64,000 nucleotides of DNA from Eubacterium sp. (GTDB taxonomy: Bacteria > Bacillota > Clostridia > Peptostreptococcales > Anaerovoracaceae). The position numbers were made by a program, and so were the translations under genes. How positions within the stretch are numbered: the stretch's first letter is position 1; every line of letters begins with the position of its first letter. Positions 1-8,833 of this stretch are shown here, piece by piece. The DNA is taken from NCBI GenBank assembly GCA_017533915.1, contig JAFWHX010000020.1, positions 62,001-126,000 on the forward strand, read 5' to 3'. Under the pieces are notes generated by a model that was not told the origin of the DNA, made no database searches, and saw only the letters and a program-made list of their open reading frames with translations.

Positions 1-420
1 CCAATGCATACAGAGTATCTTATGAAGATGATCGATGCAGTCGCGGCGATGAGCAAAGACCCTGATGGTCTGGAGAATCTAAAGCATTCAACTAACGCAA
101 ACCGCGTATTCAAGGATTCAGAGGAAGTGCTGGAAGGAAAGAACTACGGAGCTGAAGTTGCTCTGTTCATCCTGGATGACCAGCACAGAGGACAGGGTAT
201 CGGAAGCGGCATGTTCAACCATATCGCGAATTACCTTAATGATCATGGCGTAGAGAAATTCTATCTGCATTCTGACGAGAGCTCATATCATCATTTCTAT
301 GGAGATCATCGGGGAATGGATCTCCTGGACAGCCGTCCGTCCGACGGATCGCTCGGCGCGATAGATAATGTCACGCTTTATATTTACGCAGACGACGTTA
401 AAGATCAGATGCATCTGTAA
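1..420 (+). CDS. GNAT family N-acetyltransferase, 5' end cut by the window
   Basis: Probable acetyl-CoA-dependent N-acetyltransferase of the GNAT fold; substrate unknown. The central segment has the acetyl-CoA pyrophosphate-binding motif A pattern (Q-H-R-G-Q-G-I-G after a hydrophobic strand ending LFILDD), followed by a helix, NHIANYL. The first in-frame ATG is at base 4, but the frame is open to base 1 and the visible 138 residues are short of a typical GNAT domain before motif A, so the N-terminus probably lies outside the window. A terminator-like hairpin follows. The stop codon is part of a degenerate 17-bp repeat (CTGTAARCTGA, twice). The fold is fairly safe; the substrate is not assignable. 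Confidence 0.6.
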   Translation, partial: PMHTEYLMKMIDAVAAMSKDPDGLENLKHSTNANRVFKDSEEVLEGKNYGAEVALFILDDQHRGQGIGSGMFNHIANYLNDHGVEKFYLHSDESSYHHFYGDHRGMDLLDSRPSDGSLGAIDNVTLYIYADDVKDQMHL

Positions 421-466
421 GCTGAGTGTACCTGTAAACTGAAGAAGAAATAGAAAATGATCAATG

Positions 467-497
467 CCGGTCAGAGAAAAACTGACTGGTTTTTTTA
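467..497 (+). terminator. Rho-independent terminator after the GNAT gene
   Basis: An 8-bp stem (CCGGTCAG/CTGACTGG, one G-T pair) with an A-rich loop is followed by a run of seven T. It ends at the 3' end of the convergent PAP2 gene, so it separates the two converging units. Confidence 0.65.
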
Positions 498-1172
498 TGC
501 TTTGATCCTGGGGAGCCAGTAGCTGCGGCCGAAAACGACAAGCTCTGCCAGCAGGCATATCGGAAGAGCAGCGATCACATCGAGAAAAGAGTGCTGTTTT
601 ACGAAGCAGACTGCGAGGCTGATGACTACTGTACATATGCACAGAAAAACTTTCCAGGCTTTCGGTAGCTCTTCGTCTTTAAGCCCGACAGACATTATGC
701 CGATCGTGAATGCGACGTGAAGAGAAGGGCAGACGCAGGTCGGTGTATCGAAAGCATATATAAGAGTGAGGATCGCTGTAAAAATGTTTTCGCGCGGGAA
801 TACATCCGGCCTCAGGTTCTGTATGCTCGGCCATACAATGTACCAGATCACGCCGGTAAGCTGCGTTATTATGAAAAATAACTGGAGTTCACGGAATCTA
901 AGAACATTATAGAAAACAGTATATGCGAGGGCCGCAGATACAAGGAGATACCAGCCGATATAGAATATCACGAATACTTCATTGAACGGGATCATATCAT
1001 CCACGATGCAATGAACAGGGTGGCAGCTCTCCTCTGAGATCAGGTTCTCGGTTATGAAGTATAGCGCAAAATAAACCAGCCAGCCGCCTAGCAGCTTCAG
1101 ATGTGAGAAGCGTGGCTCGTTCAGCCGGCCAAGTGAGAAACCGCTGTAATCATATGCCTTCTTTCTTGTCAT
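495..1172 (-). CDS. PAP2-family phosphatase, integral membrane
   Basis: Predicted membrane phosphatase of the PAP2 (type 2 phosphatidic acid phosphatase) superfamily, likely acting on lipid phosphates or pyrophosphates at the membrane. The 225 residues contain about six hydrophobic segments. Conserved PAP2 signatures are visible: an N-L-R-P segment, then C-P-S-L-H-V-A with the motif-2 histidine, and later K-Q-H-S-F-L-D with the motif-3 His and Asp. The ATG is preceded by GGAGGAATATA, and the gene overlaps the end of the upstream PlsC-like gene by 23 nt, so the two are translationally coupled. The neighbour suggests glycerolipid metabolism; the exact substrate is inferred only. Confidence 0.8.
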   Translation of the reverse strand: MTRKKAYDYSGFSLGRLNEPRFSHLKLLGGWLVYFALYFITENLISEESCHPVHCIVDDMIPFNEVFVIFYIGWYLLVSAALAYTVFYNVLRFRELQLFFIITQLTGVIWYIVWPSIQNLRPDVFPRENIFTAILTLIYAFDTPTCVCPSLHVAFTIGIMSVGLKDEELPKAWKVFLCICTVVISLAVCFVKQHSFLDVIAALPICLLAELVVFGRSYWLPRIKA

Positions 1173-1926
1173 TATATTCCTCCAGCGGTATGCTTTTCGG
1201 GTAGAGACGTCTGGAAATATTCGGATAAGGGACTACCGTATGCGGCGGAAGTGAGACAGCCATCTCCGTGATCGAGTCCATTAGAGCTTTGCTGATACGC
1301 TCGCGTTCTTCTTCAATTGGTGCCTCTGCATCAAAGCGTATCGGCTTTCCGTAGCACATCTTCTTCAGATATGGTGCCAGATACATCGGGACAAAATCAA
1401 GCTCTTTCTGTGTCTTTTTATAATAGAACCGCGCCAGATCGATAAACCTGTCCTGGAATCTGTAGACGATGTTGTTGTATTCATCATAGCACTCAGGGAA
1501 GATGATGATGCTGCTCCCGTTCTGAAGAAGTGAGATCGACTTTCGGTATGTTGAGATAAGTCTTGTATCACGGTAGACCCCGATGGTGTTAGCATTATTG
1601 AATATGAGTTCGCAGAGAGGGCCTATCATATGGCTGATGATATTGTAGAACCACAGAGTCTCTTTTGGCTTCATGACCCAGAAATTCCTGTTTGCATATT
1701 CGACAGTTTCTTTTCTGTCTAAGACTTCGCCATCGCACCAGGTGGCATGTCTGCCAGGTGTGTAAAGCTCCGCGGCGATTGGACCGTATATCTGACAGTG
1801 ATTTCCTACTATAACACAGGGCTCTTCCGGCAGATTTTCTGTGCCTGAGAGCTCATAATGCGGTGACAGGAGCCTGACCCACCACCGTATCACACGATAT
1901 CTCCAGTCTGTCTTTTTATCTTCCAT
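1150..1926 (-). CDS. PlsC-like 1-acylglycerol-3-phosphate acyltransferase
   Basis: Member of the PlsC/LPLAT acyltransferase family, which moves acyl groups to lysophosphatidic acid or related acceptors at the membrane. An early V-G-N-H-C-Q-I-Y-G-P stretch corresponds to the N-H-x4-D catalytic motif, although the Asp position is occupied by Gly here. A later I-I-F-P-E-C segment matches the F-P-E-G acceptor motif. An in-frame TTG lies one codon upstream; the ATG at 1926 is preferred. About 258 residues, normal for the family. It is coupled to the PAP2 gene downstream. The altered catalytic Asp means that activity should not be assumed. Confidence 0.7.
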   Translation of the reverse strand: MEDKKTDWRYRVIRWWVRLLSPHYELSGTENLPEEPCVIVGNHCQIYGPIAAELYTPGRHATWCDGEVLDRKETVEYANRNFWVMKPKETLWFYNIISHMIGPLCELIFNNANTIGVYRDTRLISTYRKSISLLQNGSSIIIFPECYDEYNNIVYRFQDRFIDLARFYYKKTQKELDFVPMYLAPYLKKMCYGKPIRFDAEAPIEEERERISKALMDSITEMAVSLPPHTVVPYPNISRRLYPKSIPLEEYNDKKEGI

Positions 1927-1990
1927 CAAAATCTCTTCAGTAACAGTCGGATGAGAGTCCGATCATAGTGTAACATCTGGACTGCCGCTG

Positions 1991-2887
1991 TTATGGCTGC
2001 TCCTTTTTGATCTTAGGCTCGTGATACTCGCATCCGTTATCAAAGCGAACTGTCTCAGGCGGTGTCTCCAGAAGTTCCGGATGGCTGAGGTACCGCTTGA
2101 AGTCATTAAAGAACTTTCCATAATGCGCACCGGAGCAGACTCGTTCGTCTATGGTGAATCCGAGTGGGAGGAAAGGCTTTATACGCATCTTGCCATCCTC
2201 TGAGACGGCTGTTTTTTCTGTATGACCGATGCTGATGAACTGGCCTACATTGCCCCAGTTATAAATATGATGATTTACATAGTGAAGGCCCAGGGATGCA
2301 GTATTTGTGAGATACATGCTCACGTAGAACGGGAGCTCTTCCATCAGTATCCCCGGAGCAAGGCCATAGCGGTCCAGCAAGCGCACGAGTCCTGTCAGGA
2401 CCGTCGCAAGGCCGGGGACGATAAAGATCCAGCCAAGCATCCTGTTCGCTAAGCCATCAGGCTTGTCGCCCCTGTTTGCTTCTACGGCTGCGTTCATGCG
2501 GTCGCGGATATCATAGATGGTATCTGTGGGATCGAACTTGACCTTGACTACAGCCTCGCCTTTTTCTATATCTTGCGGGTCTTTAAGTATCGTGAAAGCG
2601 ATCGAGCAGTTGTTGCGTGCATAAAGTTCCTTGTTCATGATGAAGCGGTTTACTTCCGGCGTGTTGCATATAGAACGCACATAAGCCGCTGCTACGATCT
2701 GCATATGAGAGATCGACTCATTTTTCTCAAGCTTCTGCTTTCTTATATAACGTGAGATGATTTCCATATCCGCGCTGTGTTTCATCAAGACCTCTGCATC
2801 ACAGCGCATGGGCATTATATATGGAGTGATCCGAATGACCGGGTCAATATTGTTGATCCTGATTCCGTCTGGTCTTCTGCCAAACAT
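1991..2887 (-). CDS. E2/CAT-fold acyltransferase homolog, probably lacking the catalytic His
   Basis: Stand-alone homolog of the catalytic domain of 2-oxoacid dehydrogenase E2 subunits and chloramphenicol acetyltransferase. The C-terminal third (around G-F-T-I-D-E-R-V-C-S-G-A-H) aligns with the E2 hallmark D-H-R-V-x-D-G-A, but the catalytic His is Glu and the Asp is Ser. No lipoyl domain or E3-binding domain is present, and no E1 or E3 genes are nearby, so it is not part of a dehydrogenase complex. It is first in a minus-strand group with the PlsC-like and PAP2 genes, 65 bp upstream of the former, which hints at a role in acyl or lipid metabolism. 298 residues; function unknown. Confidence 0.6.
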   Translation of the reverse strand: MFGRRPDGIRINNIDPVIRITPYIMPMRCDAEVLMKHSADMEIISRYIRKQKLEKNESISHMQIVAAAYVRSICNTPEVNRFIMNKELYARNNCSIAFTILKDPQDIEKGEAVVKVKFDPTDTIYDIRDRMNAAVEANRGDKPDGLANRMLGWIFIVPGLATVLTGLVRLLDRYGLAPGILMEELPFYVSMYLTNTASLGLHYVNHHIYNWGNVGQFISIGHTEKTAVSEDGKMRIKPFLPLGFTIDERVCSGAHYGKFFNDFKRYLSHPELLETPPETVRFDNGCEYHEPKIKKEQP

Positions 2888-3026
2888 AGACTTTCCTCAT
2901 ACTTTCTTTTCAATATCTTATTGCCAGGTCATATCGTATGTCGTGTTATAATTTCTTTATAGTGATTATATATCAAAAGTAGAGAACAGGGCAAGGGAGA
3001 GCGCGGCAGGAAGCACAGGACCAGCA

Positions 3027-3104
3027 GGAATGTACAGAGCACAGCATAACACAGTGGACACAGTGGGAATGTACAGGGCAAAGCAGAACGCACAGAACAC
3101 TCGA
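3027..3104. repeat. Two tandem 39-bp repeats upstream of pta
   Basis: GGAATGTACAG followed by an A/C/G-rich segment occurs twice with a 39-bp period, with several differences between copies. It occupies the otherwise empty 370-bp gap between the divergent E2-like and pta genes. Confidence 0.6.
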
Positions 3105-3258
3105 TCTAAAAGAGATAAAGCAATGGGGTAAAGTTGAAAATATGCAATGTACACTTTGGAGAATAGTGGTATACTATAGACGTACCGGTGGATTATGCAT
3201 GCTTTCTGCCGGCACGGCAAACTATCATTGTGTACACAAGAATGGAAGGTAATTACTA

Positions 3259-4257
3259 ATGTTTGATGAACTGAAAGAAAAGCTTAAGAAGGACACGAAG
3301 ACCATAGTTTTCACAGAGGGACCAGATCCTCGTATCCTGGACGCTGCAAGCAAGCTCGCAGGAGAGGGCATCCTGAATGTGATCCTGCTCGGTAAAGAAG
3401 CAGAAGTAAAAGCTGCTGCTGAAGAGGGGAACTTTGACATTTCAGCCTGCAGGATCATCGACCCTGAGAACTATGCCAACTTCGGAAGCATGGTAACGAC
3501 CATGTATGAGCTGAGAAAAGGCAAGATGTCTGAAGATGAAGTACGCCAGACACTGAAGAAAGGCAACTACTTCGGAACGATGCTCGTCAAGATGGGATCA
3601 GCTGACTGTCTGCTCGGTGGAGCTACATATTCCACAGCTGATACAGTAAGACCTGCTCTCCAGCTGGTAAAGACCAAGAAAGATGCACATCTCGTAAGCT
3701 CCTGCTTCATTCTCGTAAGAGGAGACGAGAAGATCGCGATGGGTGACTGCGCTATCAACATCGACTACCAGGATAAAGTCGATAAGAACGGCAATGTCAC
3801 ACTGACAGCTGCCAAGCAGCTCGCAGAAGTTGCTATCGAGACTGCAAAGACAGCTGAAGTATTCGGAATCGATCCAAAGGTAGCGATGCTCAGCTTCTCA
3901 ACAAAGGGATCCGGCAAGGGCGGCACAGTTAAGCTGTCACAGGAAGCCACAAAAGAAGCTCAGGCAATGGCTCCGGATATGGCTATCGATGGCGAGCTCC
4001 AGTTCGACGCTGCAGTATCACCTGTAGTTGCTGAAACAAAATGCAAGGGATCAAAGGTTGCCGGACAGGCGAACACATTCATCTTCCCATGCATTGAAGC
4101 CGGAAACATCGGCTACAAAATCGCTCAGAGACTTGGCGGATATGAAGCTTACGGACCTATCCTTCAGGGACTTAACGCTCCTATCAACGACCTCTCCAGA
4201 GGATGCAATGCTGATGAAGTCTACAAGATGGCTCTCATCACAGCAGCTCTCAGCTAA
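3259..4257 (+). CDS. pta: Phosphate acetyltransferase
   Basis: Converts acetyl-CoA and phosphate to acetyl phosphate and CoA in the cytoplasm, feeding substrate-level ATP formation through acetate kinase. The 332-residue length is typical of the short Pta form without the N-terminal P-loop domain. Family blocks are clear: F-T-E-G-P-D-P-R-I-L near the start, then a phosphate/CoA-binding region with K-M-G-S-A-D-C-L-L-G-G-A, M-L-S-F-S-T-K-G-S-G, and an ending with the N-D-L-S-R-G-C block. The RBS is GGAAGG about 10 nt before the ATG. No ackA lies beside it in this window. It is followed by a GC-rich terminator. Confidence 0.95.
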   Translation: MFDELKEKLKKDTKTIVFTEGPDPRILDAASKLAGEGILNVILLGKEAEVKAAAEEGNFDISACRIIDPENYANFGSMVTTMYELRKGKMSEDEVRQTLKKGNYFGTMLVKMGSADCLLGGATYSTADTVRPALQLVKTKKDAHLVSSCFILVRGDEKIAMGDCAINIDYQDKVDKNGNVTLTAAKQLAEVAIETAKTAEVFGIDPKVAMLSFSTKGSGKGGTVKLSQEATKEAQAMAPDMAIDGELQFDAAVSPVVAETKCKGSKVAGQANTFIFPCIEAGNIGYKIAQRLGGYEAYGPILQGLNAPINDLSRGCNADEVYKMALITAALS

Positions 4258-4294
4258 TAAAAGCTTTACAACACAGATAGTGTGCTCACAGAAG

Positions 4295-4322
4295 ACCGCG
4301 GACGACAAGCCGCGGTTTTCTA
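4295..4322 (+). terminator. Rho-independent terminator after pta
   Basis: A GC-rich inverted repeat (ACCGCGG, loop GACGACAAG, CCGCGGT) is followed by TTTTCT. Confidence 0.7.
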
Positions 4323-4419
4323 TTGGTATTATTTCATCCCGCAAGGTGTATAATTAATAATATAGAAGCATCTGACATCGGTTATAGAGGATTTTGATAA
4401 ACGGAAAGAAGGGACAGCT

Positions 4420-6945
4420 ATGGCAGTTGGTCTTAAGAAAATTGCAGCATTGATGGCTTTGATGGCTTTGATGGTTTTGATCGTGATGATCGCCGGAATA
4501 ATGTGTCATGTCGGTCAAGCGGACGCGTATGCGGAAGGTGTAGCTGTCATCGACGGGGGCACGATACTTTCTGACGGCACCAACGTTGCTGAAGTATTCG
4601 GCACGCACGCGGCATACTCGGCGGACACAAACACGATCACCCTCAATGATGATGTCCAGCTGAAGTCGCCAGTCGTATTTGAGAGAAGAAATATTACGGG
4701 GTACGACGGCAAAACCATTACGCTCGATCTTAACGGCCACTCTATCACGGGCGGTCCCGGGGCAGACGGAGGATCCTGGGAAGATGCAGAAGGGGAAAAC
4801 GCAATAGAGCTGACAGCGGCTGATTTCAGCCTTGTGATAAAAGGCCCGGGAAGGGTAACAGGCGGAAAAGGCGCCGTATACGAGAGCGACGCGCATGTAA
4901 AGTATGGCTGCAAGGGCGGCATGGCTGTATGCCTTCCGGGCAGCGAATACAAAGAAGTATGGTATCCTTCGTTAAGCGGCAGCGACAGGCTGGAACACGG
5001 GATCAAAGTTACTGGCGGCGCTTTGATCACCGGCGGAGCAGGCGGAGATGTAACCGGAAACGATTTGATGTATAACATCGAAAACTACAGCGGTGACAGA
5101 GGAGCGGGCGGATCGCCAGGCCTTTCTGCAGGAGACGGCGGGGCTGGTATCGGGCAGGCGTACTCACAGACTAAACTAGCATTTACCGGTATCATCGTCG
5201 AGAATGGCGCTGTCACAGGCGGAGCAGGAGGCAATATCGATGCGAGCATGCTCACTCTTACGCAGTATGGCATTATGAACCACCCGGCTGTCACTAATTA
5301 CATGAAGGGCAAGAGCCTGGATAATTACGATTGGGACATAAACTATATGCTGAAGCTGATGGTTGGAAACGGAGGCGACGGCATCAGCATCGGGGCTGGC
5401 AGAAAATATATCCGGATCGATAAAGATGCCAGTGTAACCGGCGGGACGTGTGGATCTGTCGATCATGGGGAAAGCGGCCTCGTGAACCAGATAGAAAAGT
5501 CATATATTCCGGAAGCAGGCGACGGTATAAGCGTGAATGCCGGTGATATCGGGCTGACGACCAAAACAGCTGGTTACTCAGGAGACGAATGGAAAGACAA
5601 AGGACCTGAGAGCGACGATATGGGCATCTATATCGCCGGGACTGTTTCGGGAGGAGATGCGCCGGATACAGACGCTATGAATGACGATGGCCTGAGCGGA
5701 GGAGACGGGATATTCCTCGATGGAGATGGAGAGCAATATAGAATAGATCAAAATTATTATCCTTATCCAGAGGATCCTCGAGAGTGGGGTATAGTTGATA
5801 TAGAAGGAACTGTCACCGGAGGGAAAGGCGGATCTGCAGTATGCGGAAGCGCAGGATATGGAGGCAGCGGTATTGAGGAAAACTTCGACCAGGATAACGG
5901 AGATTACGGGACGAACTATTATATAGTAAATGGTGAGGTGACTGGAGGAAAAGGCGGAAGCTCCATGCGGGGTGAACAATACGGATATGGGAATAACGGC
6001 ATAAATATACTGTATAACTACAGGGAGAATCTTAACATTGCCGGTAACGGTACAGTATCAGGAGGAGATGCCGGCTCTTTCATAGACAGAGATGGAACCG
6101 GAGCACCTGATGTCAGAGCGGAAGCGGTACGCCTTTATCTGGACTCAGACACGAACAGAGTGGATGTGAAACAGGTAAGTGGCGCTGCTCCGAAAGCCGT
6201 TAAAAAGAGCAAGCTGAATGTGACAGCGGGCATGACGGGATTCAGCAGTCATCCGACGACATCGACCAGGCTCAGCTGCAGCTTTGACAAGCCTGAAGGG
6301 TACAATGGCAAAGTATATATATCCTGGTATATCATCATGCATGGAGCTTTGTACGATGATGAGCTCTTCGCGATAGAATCACCGACGCTGGATCTCACAG
6401 ATTTTCATATGCTGAGTAATTCATCATATGGATTTCTGGCATATAAGAAATCCAGTGACTATTTCTACAGATATAATGCCAATGTGATGACTACAGACAG
6501 AATAAAAGAAAACAATGAGAACAACCACACCAGTTCTGAGATATACTGCAGAATAATGCTCGAAGACGGGAGATGGGGCGAGAGCAGCAAGATGAAGTTC
6601 GATAAAAGCGGCTGGGAAGGCAGCAGTACCGGCACTAAGCCGAATCCTCTGAAAGTTAAAGGTAAGACCGCATCAGTCAAGTATTCCAAAGTCAGGAAAG
6701 CTTCCCAGAAGCTTGGCGTCAGCAAAGTGATCAGATTCGTGAACAAAGGCAAGGGCGTTCTCGCATACAAGAAGGTGAGCGGAAACAAGAAGATCACGAT
6801 AAACAAAAAGACCGGAAAAGTAACGATAAAGAAAGGACTAAGAAAAGGCACTTACAAAGTGACTGTAAAAGTAGCCGCATCAGGAAACAGCACTTACAAG
6901 CCTTCGCCCGCAAGAAAGGTGACTTTCAAAATAAAGATAAAATAG
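4420..6945 (+). CDS. Large exported Gly-rich repeat protein with a basic C-terminal domain
   Basis: Predicted secreted or surface protein of 841 residues; no enzymatic motif is seen. The N-terminus is a signal peptide (K-K, a Leu/Met/Ala core, cleavage near A-D-A-Y-A). Its core is encoded by repeated 9-bp TTGATGGCT units giving L-M-A three times. The middle (about residues 40-560) is built of irregular repeats with the recurring V-T-G-G-K-G-G / S-G-G-D-G motif and many Asn/Gly turns, consistent with a right-handed beta-solenoid stalk. The last ~100 residues are very basic (K-x-K-G-K-T repeats and N-K-K-T-G-K-V-T-I-K-K-G) and resemble Ig-like repeats found at the ends of clostridial surface proteins. 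There is no LPXTG motif or C-terminal anchor, so retention may rely on charge. It is a single gene, bounded by the pta terminator and the repeat array. Confidence 0.75.
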   Translation: MAVGLKKIAALMALMALMVLIVMIAGIMCHVGQADAYAEGVAVIDGGTILSDGTNVAEVFGTHAAYSADTNTITLNDDVQLKSPVVFERRNITGYDGKTITLDLNGHSITGGPGADGGSWEDAEGENAIELTAADFSLVIKGPGRVTGGKGAVYESDAHVKYGCKGGMAVCLPGSEYKEVWYPSLSGSDRLEHGIKVTGGALITGGAGGDVTGNDLMYNIENYSGDRGAGGSPGLSAGDGGAGIGQAYSQTKLAFTGIIVENGAVTGGAGGNIDASMLTLTQYGIMNHPAVTNYMKGKSLDNYDWDINYMLKLMVGNGGDGISIGAGRKYIRIDKDASVTGGTCGSVDHGESGLVNQIEKSYIPEAGDGISVNAGDIGLTTKTAGYSGDEWKDKGPESDDMGIYIAGTVSGGDAPDTDAMNDDGLSGGDGIFLDGDGEQYRIDQNYYPYPEDPREWGIVDIEGTVTGGKGGSAVCGSAGYGGSGIEENFDQDNGDYGTNYYIVNGEVTGGKGGSSMRGEQYGYGNNGINILYNYRENLNIAGNGTVSGGDAGSFIDRDGTGAPDVRAEAVRLYLDSDTNRVDVKQVSGAAPKAVKKSKLNVTAGMTGFSSHPTTSTRLSCSFDKPEGYNGKVYISWYIIMHGALYDDELFAIESPTLDLTDFHMLSNSSYGFLAYKKSSDYFYRYNANVMTTDRIKENNENNHTSSEIYCRIMLEDGRWGESSKMKFDKSGWEGSSTGTKPNPLKVKGKTASVKYSKVRKASQKLGVSKVIRFVNKGKGVLAYKKVSGNKKITINKKTGKVTIKKGLRKGTYKVTVKVAASGNSTYKPSPARKVTFKIKIK

Positions 6946-7042
6946 CAAGACAAAACATAACATAACATATGCACCTATTCAGCTCCCCGGAGCGTTCAGC
7001 GCTTATTATGATGTGCAGTTAACCGTCTATTATTGACTGCGC

Positions 7043-7577
7043 ATCTACAAAAGACAGAAAAACGTCAAAAGTGATATCATTCCGCGCGCTTTTTCTCATT
7101 CTGTAGACAGAAAAAGCAATAAAACCCTTGATCCCGTCTACAGAAAACAAAAAATGATCGAAAATGATCTCACTTTGCATGATTTTTCTCGTTCTGTAGA
7201 CAGAAAAAGCAATAAAACCCTTGATCCCGTCTACAGAAAGCAAAAAAGAAGTGAAAATGATCTCCTTTTGCATGATTTTTCTCATTCTGTAGACAGAAAC
7301 GGCCAGAAAACCCCTGATTCCGTCTACAGAAAGCAAAAAATGATCGAAAATGATCTCCTTTTGCATGATTTTTCTCATTCTGTAGACAGAATCAACATTA
7401 ATTAGTAGATTCTGTAGAAAAATGAGCAGTAATATACTGAAAAGTGTAATAAAACGAGCAATTCCAAAGCATTTTTCTACAGAAATAGTCTTAAAGGAGG
7501 GATTTTGTAGAAAAATCAGCAAGGATTTGATGAAAAGTGTAATAAAACGAGCAATTCCGATGCATTTTTCTACAGGG
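7043..7577. repeat. Palindromic repeat array A: 93-bp period, four 66-bp and two 75-bp units
   Basis: Four copies of a 66-bp imperfect palindrome begin at 7043, 7136, 7229 and 7322, and each ends in TTCTGTAGAC. The left arm is GTCTACAGAA (ATCTACAAAA in the first copy). The 27-bp linkers are also conserved. Two further related elements start at 7410 and 7503, again exactly 93 bp apart; they are 75 bp long and bounded by GTAGAAAAAT and ATTTTTCTAC. The stretch fills most of the 870-bp gap between the surface protein and the PHP gene. Long open frames cross it on both strands because 93 is a multiple of three; neither has a credible ribosome binding site, so it is treated as noncoding repeat DNA. 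Confidence 0.9.
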
Positions 7578-7724
7578 ACCTAAAATGCAAACATTGTAAC
7601 AGAGCTAGGGGTCGTTGCAGCAGACATCTACTGCGTGCGTTGCAGCTGATATTTCAACGAACAAAGGGTCGCAGAGGTAATGTACGCTGCAGACAATGAC
7701 TGTTGCATGCTTTGTCCTAAATCA

Positions 7725-7753
7725 TTTACGCCATTCAATAAATGTGGTAAAAT
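7725..7753 (+). promoter_or_regulatory. Likely sigma-A type promoter of the PHP gene
   Basis: TTTACG and TAAAAT are separated by 17 bp, about 65 bp before the PHP start codon. Confidence 0.45.
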
Positions 7754-7816
7754 CAAAATGAAACAGAAGTAGATTTCTGCATCGAACCAAGGCTTTGATG
7801 ACTATGGAGAGATATT

Positions 7817-8764
7817 ATGGACATGGATCAGAATAACGGAAAAGTGACAGAGAGAGAAGAACTTGCAGTGTTGTCTGACGGCGTGTATAAGGACGAAGAT
7901 CTTTTGAAGGCCGGCAAGAAGATAGACCTTCATATGCATTCAACATTTTCGGATGGTGTGTTCACGCCGGACGAGCTTGTCAAGATGCGCAAGGATGAAG
8001 GGTATGATCTAGTCGCCGTGACTGACCATGACGGAGCGAAGGGCGTTAAGGAAGCTCTGGCGGCAGGTGATAAGTATGGCATCAATGTCGTCTCTGGGAT
8101 CGAGATCGGAACGGTGATGGATGTCAGCAGCATTATTCCGGACGCATTCGATAAGAGCATGAACAAAGGCGAAGTCGAGCTTCACATCCTTGGATATGAC
8201 ATCGATCCGGACAACAAAGCTCTCTGCGATAAGATGGATGAGATCAAAGCTTTCCGCGATGAGCGCAATAAGAAGCTTCTCTGGTATTTCCAGGAAAAAG
8301 GATATGACATCAAATATGATGACCTCATCAGGAATCCGGGGCAGGAATATGTTGCGAAGCCTGATTTTGCGTGGGTTTTCGTTAATAGGGGATACGTACA
8401 GAACGTATCAGAAGCATTCAAGTCTGAGAAGTTTCTTGCGGCAAAAGCTGTTCAGAGGCTCAAGCAGATGCCTTATCCTACAGAAGAGGCGATAAAGCTG
8501 ATACAGGGAGCAGGCGGCTCTGCTGTGCTTGCGCACCCGATGAAGATAAAGGGAATAGGCGAGAAGAGTACAGAGGAATTCTTTAACAACCTTATAAGGC
8601 TTATCACCAGGCTGAAGGAGCTGGGGCTGGCAGGCATTGAGATCAATCATCCGTCTGCATCTCCTGAAGACTCAGAGAGACTTGTCGATATATCCCACAG
8701 GACAGGGTTGAAGATAACCATGGGATCAGATTATCACGGTCCGCAGGACAAGAAGAGAGTATAA
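7817..8764 (+). CDS. PHP-domain metal-dependent phosphoesterase
   Basis: Cytoplasmic metal-dependent phosphoesterase of the PHP (polymerase and histidinol phosphatase) family, most like nucleoside 3',5'-bisphosphate or RNA/DNA 5'-end phosphatases of the TrpH/RNase AM type. Metal ligands are visible in order: H-M-H-S-T-F-S-D-G (His39, His41), T-D-H-D-G, G-I-E-I-G, a later A-H-P-M, and the C-terminal G-S-D-Y-H-G. The 315 residues cover a complete PHP domain with a roughly 35-residue N-terminal extension. The glpP gene follows 69 bp downstream. The substrate is inferred from family only. Confidence 0.85.
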   Translation: MDMDQNNGKVTEREELAVLSDGVYKDEDLLKAGKKIDLHMHSTFSDGVFTPDELVKMRKDEGYDLVAVTDHDGAKGVKEALAAGDKYGINVVSGIEIGTVMDVSSIIPDAFDKSMNKGEVELHILGYDIDPDNKALCDKMDEIKAFRDERNKKLLWYFQEKGYDIKYDDLIRNPGQEYVAKPDFAWVFVNRGYVQNVSEAFKSEKFLAAKAVQRLKQMPYPTEEAIKLIQGAGGSAVLAHPMKIKGIGEKSTEEFFNNLIRLITRLKELGLAGIEINHPSASPEDSERLVDISHRTGLKITMGSDYHGPQDKKRV

Positions 8765-8833
8765 AATAACTATATGATATAAAAGATATACAATTTAATA
8801 CAGTATGATAATTTACCCAGGGAGGAAATGGAG

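Noticed and set aside
4420..6945. LPXTG-type sorting signal on the large Gly-rich protein
   Set aside because: The C-terminus is basic and ends without a sorting motif or hydrophobic anchor.
7019..7577. CRISPR array at the 7-kb repeats
   Set aside because: Units are 66-75-bp palindromes with conserved 27-bp or 18-bp linkers rather than unique spacers, and there are no cas genes in the window.
7043..7577. Integron attC sites
   Set aside because: No integrase gene, no R''/R' core pattern, and no cassettes between units.
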